From: Grammothele lineata
Taxonomy: Eukaryota > Basidiomycota > Agaricomycetes > Polyporales > Polyporaceae
Assembly (NCBI GenBank): GCA_002150815.3
Contig: NDFF03000380.1
Location: forward strand, 186,001 to 250,000
Direction: 5' to 3'
Length of the DNA stretch: 64,000 nt
Position 1 is the first letter of the stretch, and every line of letters begins with the position of its first letter. The notes beneath the pieces are model-generated. The model did no database searches. It was not told the origin of the DNA and was given only the letters and a program-made list of their open reading frames with translations. Made by a program: the position numbers and the translations under genes. This document shows positions 22,880-33,765 of this stretch, piece after piece.

Positions 22880-24470
22880 GCGACGCCCTTCTCGAGCGCC
22901 TCCCTTGGGGTCGTGCGGCCCTCGACGATGGCGCCGACGACGCGGAGCGCGTGCGAGAAGTCCTGGAAGAGCACGTGCGGGATGCCCTCGCGCCGGCAGT
23001 ACGCGGCGAGGTCGTTCTCGCCGTCCGGCTTCTGCTTCACGAAGAGCACGTCGGCGTGCCGTGCGGCGGACATGTCTGTGTAGAGGAGGGAGGGAGGGGA
23101 GGGGTGTGTTAGCGCGAGTTGGAGGGGGAGGGGAGGGGGAGGATGGGGTGTGCCTTAGGGAAGGGATGGGGAGGTGTGGAGGACGTGTGGAACGGGAAGA
23201 GGTAGGGGAGGCTCACCGGAGACGCCGTCGCCGAAGAAGAAGATGAGGGGCGGGTTGGGGAGCGCGCGGTAGGGAAGGATCGCCTGGCTCTTGTCGTGCC
23301 CGTACCCGCTTCAAACCACGCGACGCACGCGTCAGCCATACCCACTCACAGTGGAAAGAAAGAGGAAACGCGGCGTACCTGGTAGGGTGCCGGTACTTGA
23401 TCGACCACGTTCCGTCGGGGTGGATGTCGACGTCGTTGGAGACGACGTCTATGTCCTTCGCGTCGTCGCCGATGAGGTTCGAGAGCACTGCGCGGATGCT
23501 GGGCTCCATCCCGCTGGACACGCCCCGGTACCAGCGTGAGCGTCGGCGCGAGTGGGCGTTATGGGCGGGAGAGGCGTACCTGGAGATAATGACCACAGGG
23601 ATGTCCTGCCCCTTGCAGTACTTGTAGAATTCCTTGAAGCCGGCGTCGAGGATGATGTCTACGCAACGAAGAATCAGAGCTGATTCATAAGTGTACAAGG
23701 GCATCAGGAGAGGACCCACTCTTCTTCAGCTCCTCCTTGCAGAAGTCGAATGAGTGCCCGTTTCCCGACACGCTCTCTAGCATTTCCCGGAAAGCGTCTC
23801 TGCAATGTCCAGATCTCAGCGCCCACGTACCCTAGCGCGAACACGCTGACGAGTACGCACCTGAAAGTGACCTTGCCCGCGAGGATGTCTAGGTTGCCCT
23901 GGCGGCGTTTCTCGAGGCCGTAGCCGAGCTCATCGGTCATGTCTACGGTGCATCGTTAGCGAGGCGCGCAAGAAATGAAAGAGCACGGGGGAAAGCGGGA
24001 CCGAGATGAGAGTTAAGCCGGCGTGCATGAGATGAGCTGAGTTGCACGCTGATTGCGCGCGGGGTACACCCTGGGATGTCCCGCCTGGTACAGACATCTG
24101 TGGTCCAGGGCCCAATCGTATGCTTCGTGTCTCATGGTCCTTTCTTTCATTTTGTCGTATGTGCACCCGATCCGTGACTCTGACGTGCCGGAGGGAAGTA
24201 CTCACAATCATTAGAATCGCGCGTGGTGATCGTGCCGTCCCTGCGTGTGAGACGTCAGCATGACGGAGGGCCAGCCAATCCTAGAAGCTGAAGGGTGCAA
24301 CGAAGCGCGATGCAGAATCCCACGCAAAGACGTGAGATGGGAGAGGGAGGAAAGGAAGGAAAATGCACGGCGAGACGGACCAACCAGTCGGAGAGGACGA
24401 CGAATTTCTTGTCCTTGTGGATGGGCGGGTACGGGAGGGTGCTCTCCGGTGCAGGTTCTGAAGAAGCCAT
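22876..24470 (-). CDS. HAD-superfamily phosphatase, phosphoserine-phosphatase-like
   Basis: A HAD phosphohydrolase resembling yeast YNL010W and MtnX/phosphoserine-phosphatase-type enzymes. The nucleophile motif SDWDGTIT is assembled across an intron (donor after GACTG; acceptor at the CAG just before the GGACGGC exon near 24243). Motif II is VVIISSGM. Motif IV is FFFGDGVSDM. A helical cap (LEKRRQGNLDILAGKVTFR) lies between motifs I and II. The reading frame ends at TGA 22876. I prefer the ATG at 24470 (MASSEPAPES). An in-frame ATG 24 codons upstream, at 24542, is possible. There is no signal peptide, so it is probably cytosolic. Its small phosphoester substrate cannot be told from the sequence. 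It is divergently arranged with the DHTKD1-type gene, with about 520 bases between the two starts. Confidence 0.85.
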
Positions 24471-24993
24471 GCTGCCGTCTAGGATATCGTCTATGTGAAA
24501 CGAAGGTGCAGTAGAGGAGAGGACCTGTGTGTGCTGAGACAAGAGAGCTGCTCGCTGCGCCTGTCGTCACTGTGGGGTCCCCGTCCTCGAGAGATCGTTT
24601 ATCTCTTCGCCAATCGGCACGCCGGGCCGATCTCCTCAGCCAGTCGGGCCGCGTCGTTGCCGGCGGGGAAGCAGGGCTCGAGGCGGGAAAGCAGCAATCA
24701 ACTCCTCCAGTGCATCCTCCCCACTCTCTTCGTTGTCGTGCCACTCCACCTCCTACTTTTCTGTGCTAAATGGCTGCCTGTGGCGACAAGAGAGCCGCCA
24801 TTGCCGGCCGCGCGTCCGCCAAGAATGGATCAGAATCTCTCCACGTGATAGGACTCCGCCGTGTCCTCATGCACATGCTCCGCCCGAGTCGCGGGCTCGG
24901 GCTCGGCAACGATGGCCTCCCTTCGCCTCTTGCCCCGAACACGCTTGCAGCACACAGCTCGAAGGCGCAAGTGGACGCATACACGACGCAACG
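24471..24993. promoter_or_regulatory. Divergent promoter of the HAD phosphatase and DHTKD1-type genes
   Basis: Head-to-head arrangement with about 0.5 kb between the start codons. No clear TATA box is seen on either strand. CT-rich sequence near 24720-24770 could serve the plus-strand gene. Its limits depend on the uncertain starts of both genes. Confidence 0.45.
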
Positions 24994-27900
24994 ATGAAGG
25001 GTGGCGCTCAGACGACCTCGTATCTCATCGCGGCTCCTCGCACGCGTCGGCCAACGCTTTGCACCAAGCTGCGTAGGAGCTATTACGACTACTCGTATGG
25101 CTACCGTGAGCCACGCAAGTTTACCTTGCCTGATTGTGAGTCGTTCTTTCTCCGGCATGGTAGCATGCCAAGGGTTGCGGGAGTGGGATGTATGCTGGCC
25201 TTCGTGGTGGAGGATTGCCCGGCGAGTATAGAGGTTACGTTCGTCGAAGCTTCAGACGGAGGCAGTTGACAAGCTGTCTCTGAGCTGTCTATGTTGGATA
25301 TGCCCTTTCTCTTGAGATATCACGGCCCACTGTCGTGTCTATATGCTCCGCGCGTGTCATTGCTGAGAGGTGCTTTGGAAGGCACTAGTTCGAGGATTCG
25401 CAGTCGCGATACATGGGCGCGACGGGATGCCCTATTTGCATGCTGTATGCCTTACAGAAAGCTAGTGCCCTTCTTCACGTTCTGCCCCTTTCTGTCTGTT
25501 TCATTTATGCCTCCGTCACATTCTTGATGAAACAGCACTCATGCATTCCCCAGACACCCCCGCCCAACTCGCGAACCGCACCGCGAACGCCCCCCTCTTG
25601 CGCTACGTCGACTCCCTCCGCACGCACGGGCACCGCGCCGCCCGCATCGACCCCCTCGACCTCCTCCAGCGCGAAGAAGTCGCCGCACTCAGCCCCGAGC
25701 GCTACGGCCTCACGGACCCGACGCGGGAGTACGACGTGAACGGCATCCTCTGGACGCGCCCGGTCGGGGAGGACGCGGGGCCGGAGCTCTGGACTCTGGA
25801 GCGCATCGTGCGACACCTTAGGGAGGTGTATGTCGGGCGAGTTGCGTATGAGTATATGCACTCGCCGTCCAAGACTGAGCGGCTGTGGTTCTCGCATCTC
25901 CTGGAGAGTGAGGATTCAGCGGCGCGCAAGGCGGGAGCGGACCAGAGAAGGAGAATCCATGAGCTGCTGGCCAAGTCGGAGGTGTTCGACCACTTCTTGC
26001 AGCTCAAGTTTCCGAATTTGAAGCGGTACGGCTTGGAGGGAGGAGAGTCGATGTTGCCTGCGTTGGACGCGTTGTTCTCCGCCTCTGCGCAAGGTGAGGT
26101 TGTGGTCAGCTCGCAAGAAATGATGACTTACACCGTCCCCCTTTACAGCGGGAGTCGAGCATATCGTCGTTGGTATGCCGCATCGCGGCCGTCTGAACCT
26201 CCTCACTGGTCTTCTCGAATTCCCTCCATCCGCCCTATTCCACAAGATTAAGGGAGGGTCTGAACTCCCCGAGGAATACAATGCCGCAGGAGACGTCATC
26301 AGCCACCTCAGTATGTCTTCCTCTCTCTCTTCCCGGGTCGTCATCTCACACCTTCACCCCGCTCCCCTCGCAGCCGCATCCCCCTCCCTCTCCTACCCCG
26401 GAACCCCCAACCCGCTCCGGATCTCCCTCGTCCCGAACCCGTCCCACCTCGAAGCCGTGAACCCCGTAGCTCTAGGCAAGACGCGCGCTCAGCAGTTCGC
26501 GCTCCTCCGCGAGCTGCAGCGCCGCGGCGACACGGACTGCAGGCCCGGGGACCGCGTGATGTGCGTGCAGATGCACGGGGACGCGAGTTTCACGGGCCAG
26601 GGCGTCGTCATGGAGGGCCTGGGGCTGAGCAATTTGCCGCATTATACGGTTGGGGGGAGCGTGCATTTGGTTGTGAAGTGAGTGCGGTTGTGGTTTGCTG
26701 CTCGTTTGGATTCCACTTACATGAGGTACAGTAACAGGTGTGTCTGAGTCTGCAAATTGTGAATGAGTAGAGCTTGATAGGAGAGTTCGTTAGTATCGGA
26801 TACACGACTCCTGCGTCCAGCGCCCGGTCGTCGCTCTACTGCTCTGACGTGGCCAAGATGATCAACGCTCCAGTGCTACACGTCAACGGCGATTACCCAG
26901 AAGGTGAATTCTTTTCAATGTGTGTCGGTTGCACTTTGCTGATGGGGAACGCCTCAGATGTGCAGCGTGCCATGGACGTCGCGTTCAAGTACCGCAACTA
27001 CTTCCGCAAGGACATCATCGTGGACTTGATCGTCTACCGTCGCTGGTGAGTACAATGTCTGTGTCTAATTGTGCCTGGCTGACTGCAGGATAGGGGCCAT
27101 AACGAGCTCGATGAGCCGGCCTTCACGCAACCGCTCATGTACGAGAAGATCCGCTCGCGCCGCTCGGTTCCTGCGCTGTACGAAGAGCGCCTTGTCGTAC
27201 GTTCCTCTCATTCACCTACGCCGTACGATCTCAGTCATTAATACCCCTTCCCTAGGACGAGAACGTCCTCACCAAAGAAGCCGCCGACTCTATCCGCACC
27301 ACGCACAAAGACTTCCTCGCCGCCCAACTCGCCGTCGCCCCCTCTCACTCCCCAGGCAGCCACCTCCACCCCTTCACCCGCCAATGGTCCGGCATCTCCT
27401 GGCCCTCAAGTCCCTTCGCCGTGCACGACCCCCCAACCGGGGTCGACCCCACCGAGCTCCGCGCCGTCGGGGCAGCGAGCGTCGCCGTCCCAGACGGGTT
27501 CGAGATCCACCCGCGCTTGCAGAGGCACGTCAAGGCGCGCCTGAGGGCGTTGGAGGCGGGCACGGGGCTGGACTGGGCGACGGCGGAGGCGCTGGCGTTT
27601 GGGTCGCTCATGCGCGAGGGAGTGGATGTAAGGATCTCGGGGCAGGATGTGGGGAGGGGCACGTTCAGTCAGAGGTGCGTAATGCGTCTTGTCTCTGCGG
27701 GTGGCCGGGCGTTGATGATGAGGTGCGCGATGTAGGCATGCGATGCTCGTTGATCAGAAGACTGAAGGCGTCGTTGTCCCGCTCAACCTCGGGCTCGAGT
27801 GCGAAGGTCGGCTTGAGCTTGCGAATAGCTCGTTGAGCGAGATGGCTGTCCTTGGGGTACGTTTCGTGGTCGTTCTCGCTTCAGATGCAGACCTTGCTGA

Positions 27901-29062
27901 CGCCCCTTTTATGACAGTTCGAATACGGCGTGAGCTGGGAGAAACCAGATATCCTCCCGATCTGGGAGGCGCAGGTGCGTTTATCTCGAAGAATTTGCGC
28001 CACGAGGTCATGTTGACGTTTATCGGTTGGGCAGTTCGGCGATTTCTTCAACGGCGCGCAAGTCATCATCGACACGTTCATTTCATCCGGAGAAAGTACG
28101 CAACTCGTGGAATGACTCTTTCGGATATTCATACTTACTCGCACGAACAGCCAAGTGGTTGAAGCAGAGCGGGATTGTACTTCTCCTGCCCCACGGGTAG
28201 GTTGTCGCTCCACAGCTCTCAACTAGCATGTAGATCTAACCACTGTCCTTGCCCAGTCTCGATGGCGCCGGCCCGGAGCACTCCTCGTCAAGGATCGAGC
28301 GCATGCTACAGGTCCGTCCTTCCGGCCGTTTCTTCCGCACCGCCGTACGCTGACAATGCCCTTCGGCAGCTCACCGACGACCCGTACGAGATGCATGACG
28401 GGCCAGCAAACGTGAACATGCACGTCGCCTTCCCGACAACGCCAGCGCAGTACTTCCACCTCCTCCGCCGACAGATGCAGCGCAACTTCCGCAAGCCCCT
28501 CGTCGTCGCCGGCCCCAAGGGCTTACTCCGCCTTCCGGTACGTCCTGCGCTTCACACTCAACTTCTTCCTACTGACGAGCCCTTCCTCACCCAGGCCGCA
28601 GCATCCTCGCTCGCCGACCTCGCCCCCGGCACCAAGTTCCAGCCCGTCCTCGACGACCCCACAACCTCCCCCTCCCCCTCCACAGTGTCCCGCGTCGTCC
28701 TCCTCTCCGGCAAGCTCTACTACGACCTCCTCAAAGCCCGCTCCGCGCTCGACCCCGCAACCGCCGCGCGCGTCGCGCTCGTGAGCGTCGAAGAGCTCAG
28801 CCCGTTCCCCTTCGCGCAGGTCCGCGCGCTCCTTGAACAGTATGGAGCTGCTGAGGAAGTGAGGTGGGTCCAGGAGGAACCGCGTAACCAGGGCGCGTGG
28901 ACGCACGTCCAGCCGCGGCTTGACAGTGTGCTCGAGAGTCTTGGTCGTGGGCGCGTTGTGTTCAGAGGACGGAGGGAGACCGCGGTGCCTGCGCCTGGCG
29001 TGGCGTCGGTGTATGCGGCCCAGCAGAAGGCGGTAATCGAGGGTGCGTTTGAAGGTCTTTAG
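24994..29062 (+). CDS. 2-oxoadipate dehydrogenase E1 (DHTKD1-type), mitochondrial
   Basis: Thiamine-diphosphate E1 subunit. DHTKD1 enzymes decarboxylate 2-oxoadipate in lysine and tryptophan breakdown. Assignment to this branch rather than OGDH rests on [19 protein letters not shown] and [19 protein letters not shown]. The presequence is Arg-rich with almost no acidic residues, as expected for mitochondria. The start at 24994 is tentative; another ATG lies at 24912 in a different frame. Exon 1 ends at 25135 and joins exon 2 at 25554, an unusually long 418-nt intron. The ThDP/Mg motif runs from [10 protein letters not shown] to NN and is completed by a 6-nt exon at 26732-26737. The protein continues through [29 protein letters not shown] and [16 protein letters not shown] to TAG at 29060-29062. 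About ten or more introns. It converges on the eS6 gene. Confidence 0.92.
26732..26737 (+). other. Six-nucleotide microexon inside the ThDP motif
   Basis: The upstream exon ends at 26677 with two bases of an Asn codon before GTGAGT. The next acceptor, GTACAG, ends at 26731. The bases TAACAG are followed directly by the donor GTGTGT at 26738. The next acceptor, TTAG, ends at 26793. Splicing yields Asn-Asn-Ser followed by IGYTTP. Reading on past 26737 meets a stop within a few codons. Skipping the 6-nt exon deletes the second Asn and the next residue of a motif that is near-invariant in E1 enzymes. Confidence 0.8.
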
Positions 29063-29526
29063 ACACGTTGTACACATAGTAGCACCTGGACTTTCAGGGG
29101 GTTTGGTTAGGGAATCCGCATGATGACACCGTCCAAGACGTTGTCCTCAACACTTGGGCCGACAACGTGTCGTGTAACGCGGCCGAAGTCAACGTCGAGA
29201 CCGCCAGTCACGACGTGCCTAAGGAACAAAAGCACGGACAAGCGCACTTCATAACTCATGAGGAGCCCAGGGTTCGCTGTAAGCGATGCTGTCGGGGTAG
29301 GTAGCATTCTACGAATACAACACTCCACGCGTCTCGCACAACAGACAAGCAGTACAAGTCATGGGTCGCATGTGTGGATTGTGCAAGGAGAGGATGGAGA
29401 GCAGAAACATGGCTATACGTAGGACCATACAATGTGCGACAGCATAGGATATCCCCCAGGGGTGTTTTACGCAGCGACCCTACAAAAGATAGCGATGAGC
29501 AAACCGAAGTACAGATCTACGGTAGC
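29063..29526. other. Convergent 3' region of the DHTKD1-type and eS6 genes
   Basis: About 460 bases of intergenic sequence shared by two 3' UTRs. I see no gene in it, and no clear terminator element beyond AT-richer patches. Confidence 0.5.
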
Positions 29527-30449
29527 TCATACGACGTACTTCTTGTGTGATGCCTTGACGGCAGCGGCCTTCTCCTTCTTCTCCGCGATGCGCTTGGAGA
29601 GTAGGGCCTCGTACTCGGTCTTCTGCTCCTTCTGGCGCTCGATCCGGCGGCGCTTGAGGGAACGGAGGTGACGGCGGCGCTGGAGACGGAGAGGGGTGAC
29701 GAGACGCTGGATTTTGGGACTAACGCGCACGTCCGGCTCAGCCTCCCGCAACGATAAAGACCGGCAGAAAAAGATACGCACGCCTTGGTGTAGGGCTTAG
29801 CGTCGGCCTTCTTGGCGCTCTTGACCTCTCTCCGGACAACGTACTTGCGGACGTCGTCCTCCTTGGACAGGTTGAAGAACTTGCGGATCTTGGTCGCACG
29901 CTTGGGACCGAGACGCTTGGGGAGGACGTTGTCGGTGAGACCGGGGATCTCGTTCTCGCCCTGCTTGACGATGACGAGGGAGAGGACGGCAATGTCGGGG
30001 CCGACGATGCAGCCGCGGACGGACTTGCGCTTGCGCTCACCGGTGCGGCGGATGCGGTAGCACGAGTGGCCGTCCGAGAGAAGAAGGCGGACACGGTAGG
30101 GGAGGAGGACACCCTGCTTCATGGGGAAACCCTGCTTGTCGTTGCCGCCAGTGATACGGAAGACGTAGCCCTTCCACTCATCGCCGAGGGAGTCGGCGGG
30201 AACCTCCTGCGAGATACGCTTGTCGTAGAAGACACGGCTGAGAGTAGAATGCGAGAGCAATATGAGGTCGCGTATGTCAAATTCCGCGAGGACGAACAAG
30301 ACGGGGATGTACGCACTATTTCTTCTCATCGTCGTAGTCGATGGTCTTTTGTTCCCCAGTTGCGGGGTCTGTCGCCGCCGACCATGTCAGAACACTCTCC
30401 ACATATCCCCCCAGACGATCTCAGACTCACTGGCGATGTTGAGCTTCAT
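29527..30449 (-). CDS. RPS6: 40S ribosomal protein eS6
   Basis: Four exons on the minus strand (30449-30431, 30368-30317, 30237-29782, 29719-29527) give 239 residues, close to the 236 of yeast. The N-terminus starts MKLNIANPATG, and [20 protein letters not shown] is intact. [19 protein letters not shown] and the basic C-terminus with [16 protein letters not shown] are intact. eS6 sits in the small subunit and is the classical S6-kinase (TOR pathway) target; the C-terminal Ser-containing tail ends ASHKKYVV. The first coding exon is only 19 nt, a common pattern in ribosomal-protein genes. It is transcribed divergently from uS15, with 402 bases between the two ATGs. Confidence 0.97.
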
Positions 30450-30851
30450 GCTAGACGACGGCGACGGTATTAGCAACGACGCAACAGCGGTAGAAGACAG
30501 TAACAGACCTTCAGTCGTGGATGGGCGTATCTCGGCGGCGGCGACGGCGACGACGAGATAGTCTTGCGCTCGATGTCGGAATGGCTTGAGGCGGCGCGCA
30601 CAAACACGGCCAACGCTTGGGCGCTGTGGCGGAACAAGGTTTGAAACTGTACAGTTCCACTCAGCCACCGCCGCTCGCGCACGTGGCCTGCGCCTGCCGC
30701 AAATTCGCGCCCGCCAGAGCCCAACGGCACGCTCGACGACGATAAGACTCCCTCAAGACTCCCCCGCCCCCCAAAAACTTGTGCGTGCTCGCCGTCGTCG
30801 CCGTCGCGCTCATTGACCAGAACTTGCTGACCGTCGTCGCGCAGATTCACC
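30450..30851. promoter_or_regulatory. Bidirectional promoter between two small-subunit ribosomal protein genes
   Basis: The eS6 (minus) and uS15 (plus) genes start 402 bases apart with nothing coding between them. The stretch is GC-rich without a TATA box. Balanced expression from shared elements is likely from context; no specific factor site was identified with confidence. Confidence 0.65.
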
Positions 30852-31410
30852 ATGGGTCGCATGCACGCTCCCGGCAAGGGCATTTCGTCCTCCGCCCTCC
30901 CCTACCGCCGCGCTCCTCCTTCCTGGTTGAAGACCACTCCTGAGGACGTCGTCGAGCACATCACCAAGCTTGCGCGCAAGGGTCTCACTCCCTCGCAGAT
31001 CGGTGTCACCCTCCGTGATTCGCATGGCATCCCCCAGGTCCGCTTCGTGACCGGTAACAAGATCCTCCGTATCCTCAAGTCCAACGGTACGTTTCTAGTT
31101 CAGCTGTTTCTCTGACGGCGGAATTTTTTGGGAAGTGCGTCGGAGAGGTAGATCATAACCTGATCATGCCCTGCACTATCCGTCTACAGGTCTCGCGCCT
31201 CAGATCCCCGAGGATCTCTGGCACCTCGTCAAAAAGGCGGTCGCCGTGCGCAAGCACCTCGAGACCAACCGCAAGGACAAGGACTCCAAGTTCCGCCTCA
31301 TTCTCATCGAGTCCCGCATCCACCGTCTCGCTCGCTACTACAAGAGCAAGCAGCAGATTCCGCCAACGTTCAAGTACGACTCGGCGACCGCTTCCACCCT
31401 CATCGCATGA
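30852..31410 (+). CDS. RPS13: 40S ribosomal protein uS15 (S13 in yeast nomenclature)
   Basis: Two exons, 30852-31086 and 31190-31410, encode exactly 151 residues, the canonical length. The protein begins [20 protein letters not shown] and contains [32 protein letters not shown] and the conserved [12 protein letters not shown] helix near the C-terminus. It binds 18S rRNA in the small subunit. The intron interrupts the Gly codon of the [13 protein letters not shown] segment. All key motifs are intact. Confidence 0.97.
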
Positions 31411-33219
31411 GCGCCGTCGGGGAGAGTGTACACTGCTGTCGGTAGAGGCTGTGGTGGAGCCCGTCGCTCCCACGCGCGGCGAGGGATGGACGCGATGGAG
31501 ATGACGATGGGCGGGCTGTCAAGACTATGTTATCGTTTGTACGTTTTCCACATGACACCCAATGCAGCACCTAAGGCTATGCACCTATCCTGCTTCCGTC
31601 TCCCTGTTCCCGCATCTGGTATCTGTCCACCTTCAATTATCTCTCGTCCCATCCCTGCGGGGGAAGCTCTACGACATATCGCTCCGGCGCCATACATTCT
31701 TTGTGCGCTACTCAGTATGTGTGTTGCATAAAAGCCTAACAATGTTTCCTTTGAGTCCATCTTCGACATTCGTCTTCTGAGCATACATCCGCACACCAGT
31801 GTCGATTGTGTGTATGAATCCCGCCACACACCCCGTACCTGTCGGCCTCTCGAGAGGCAGCCAAAACTTGCCGGGCAGAGGTCCAACATTAACATCCAAC
31901 GCTCAACGCCTAGCTTAAGCCATGATCGTTCAAGTCAAGCTCACACCATTACTTCTGCTAAGCATTCGTCCTCTCGACAGAAGTTTTCATGTACTGATAA
32001 TGTCTTTCTGGACTACAGGATCTGCGATGCTCGCAGCTTTTTCTCGACTTTTGAGAAATGTCCAAATGGACTGCGGCACGGTGCCACTAGTATACAGCTA
32101 CAGCGGTCTTCGCCCGCGCCTCCAAGCCACCCAAAGACATCACCACCTCGCTGGGGCTTTCCGATACCCGTCTTCACAACAATACTGTTCCTACTGGTCC
32201 GCCGGACGACCCGAACTCCGCCTAACCCATTCAACGGGTCCGAACCCGCCCCCATCTTGAAGGCCTCAACTCGCCAGGCGCGGACTGTACACCCGGACCC
32301 CCTTCTCAGCAATATGAATAGGTGCACCGTATCCGCTACAGCCGCGCTGTTACCTCCGAGCACCCACAAAAATACTCGACAATCCATACGCTCGACAAAA
32401 GCCACGCTCCCACTGGGGCGCAAGTCGCCGCGGGTGCCAGGCTTATCCCCGAGAGGACTCGGGGCTTGGCGACACCGCCGTGCTAGTCTGGGCACGGGTA
32501 CTAACTGTGTGGTAAGTTATATGTAGCAGGTTCGCGAATTTGACTTGCCGACCCCGCGATTTGAATGACCGGTTCGCGCGTTTTGTTTACCGAGCTTGCG
32601 GGCGCAGTGTGGCTGTCACGAGGACGGCGAGGACGGGTCGTAAGTCCAAATGGCGATGTGGACAACTGGGATCTTGACCTTTCTATAGGCTTGGAGTGTA
32701 GTGCGTGGTCGCCAACAGCACAGTACTATGGAGTCTTGGGGACCACTACGTCGAGGAGTCGTATGATGGCGAGTGCGGGTGCCAAATTCGAGACACGCAA
32801 TCCTCCCGGGGACACCGCTACAAGGCCGGAGTTAGCGTCAAAAGAGGCGTATTCTCAACACACCATGAGAACCCACGACATGCGAGGAACCATGTCGACA
32901 CGGGCAGCAAGGCCGTCTGTGTACGCTCCCGAGGCACACAACATGACGTCCACGAAGCGAGTTGCAAATTCTCACCCAGGAAGGATCGGCAGGAGCTTCG
33001 AGTCGGAGCGGAGGGTGGTTTATTCTCGGGCTCGGCATGACCCATCTCCCTCTGGTCAGACCGCCGCCCCCGCCGTCGTTAGCCGTGGCCTGCATAAATA
33101 CGCCGTGTTGAGAGCAGCAACTCCTCAGTTTGCATTCGCCTTTCTTAAGTCGCCTCTGCACACTACCCACCCCAGCTTCTCGACTTTTGTCTCTCGTCTT
33201 ACAAGCCACGACTCCAACG
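31411..33219. other. Intergenic region with no supported gene
   Basis: About 1.8 kb. A plus-strand frame of 238 codons at 31810-32526 looks random. In another frame, 32076-32225, there is a protein-like segment (KPPKDITTSLGLSDTRLHNN and following) ending in TAA, but I could not attach it to a convincing start or upstream exon. The right end is the promoter of the Kre9-like gene. Confidence 0.45.
33093..33100 (+). promoter_or_regulatory. TATA-like element of the Kre9-like gene
   Basis: CATAAATA lies 120 bases before the ATG at 33220, followed by CT-rich sequence typical of a secreted-protein gene in these fungi. Confidence 0.5.
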
Positions 33220-33765
33220 ATGTTCTCCAAGCTCACTTTCGCCCTCTTCGCCCTCGTCGCTTCCTCCGCGACATCCGCGTCCGCGCTCGCCGTGAACCCG
33301 CGGGCGAGCACCATCGTCGTCTCCCCGCCGATCACCGCCCCCGCCGCCGGGGACGTGTGGCCCGTCGGGTCCATTCAGACCGTCGAGTGGGACACGGCTG
33401 ACGTGCCTTCTTCCGGGGCCACCGGGGAGATCCTCCTCGGGTTCCTCACGGAGGGAAGTATGGACGAGCATCTTGACGTCGGTGGGTCCCGTTTTCGTCT
33501 GCAATTTGGAGAGTTGGGAGTGGGGATGCATGCTGACGAACGCGCCTGGGGGTGGACAGCGCACCCGCTCGCGACGGGCATCCAGCTCTTGGACGGCGCT
33601 GTGAACGTGACGGTCCCGACTGTCGCCGCGGGCAACAACTACATCGTCGCCCGTACGTCTTCGAGTTCATCTCTTGCTTTGTGCCTTGTTGACTGGATAT
33701 GGATTGGATGGGTAGTGCTCGGCGGTTCGGGCAACGTCTCGCCCCAGTTTACGATCTCGGCCTGA
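33220..33765 (+). CDS. Small secreted Kre9/Knh1-like protein
   Basis: After removal of introns 33482-33559 (78 nt) and 33653-33715 (63 nt) the product is 134 residues. A signal peptide of about 24 residues (MFSKLTFALFALVASSATSA and on) is followed by a Kre9/Knh1-type Ig-like domain with ITAPAAGDVWPVGSIQTVEW and, after the first splice, DVAHPLATGIQLLDGAVNVT. In yeast the family takes part in beta-1,6-glucan assembly. Mushrooms carry many short secreted members of unknown role, some with GPI anchors. Here there is no Ser/Thr stalk or GPI signal, so the protein is probably soluble. Both introns are multiples of three and free of stops, so unspliced mRNA would also be open. The start is supported by the signal peptide and the TATA spacing. 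Confidence 0.85.
   Translation: MFSKLTFALFALVASSATSASALAVNPRASTIVVSPPITAPAAGDVWPVGSIQTVEWDTADVPSSGATGEILLGFLTEGSMDEHLDVGGSRFRLQFGELGVGMHADERAWGWTAHPLATGIQLLDGAVNVTVPTVAAGNNYIVARTSSSSSLALCLVDWIWIGWVVLGGSGNVSPQFTISA

Noticed and set aside
31810..32526. 238-codon plus-strand frame downstream of uS15
   Set aside because: Ser/Thr/Pro/Arg-rich with no motif; a different frame in the same place looks more protein-like and is listed as a finding.
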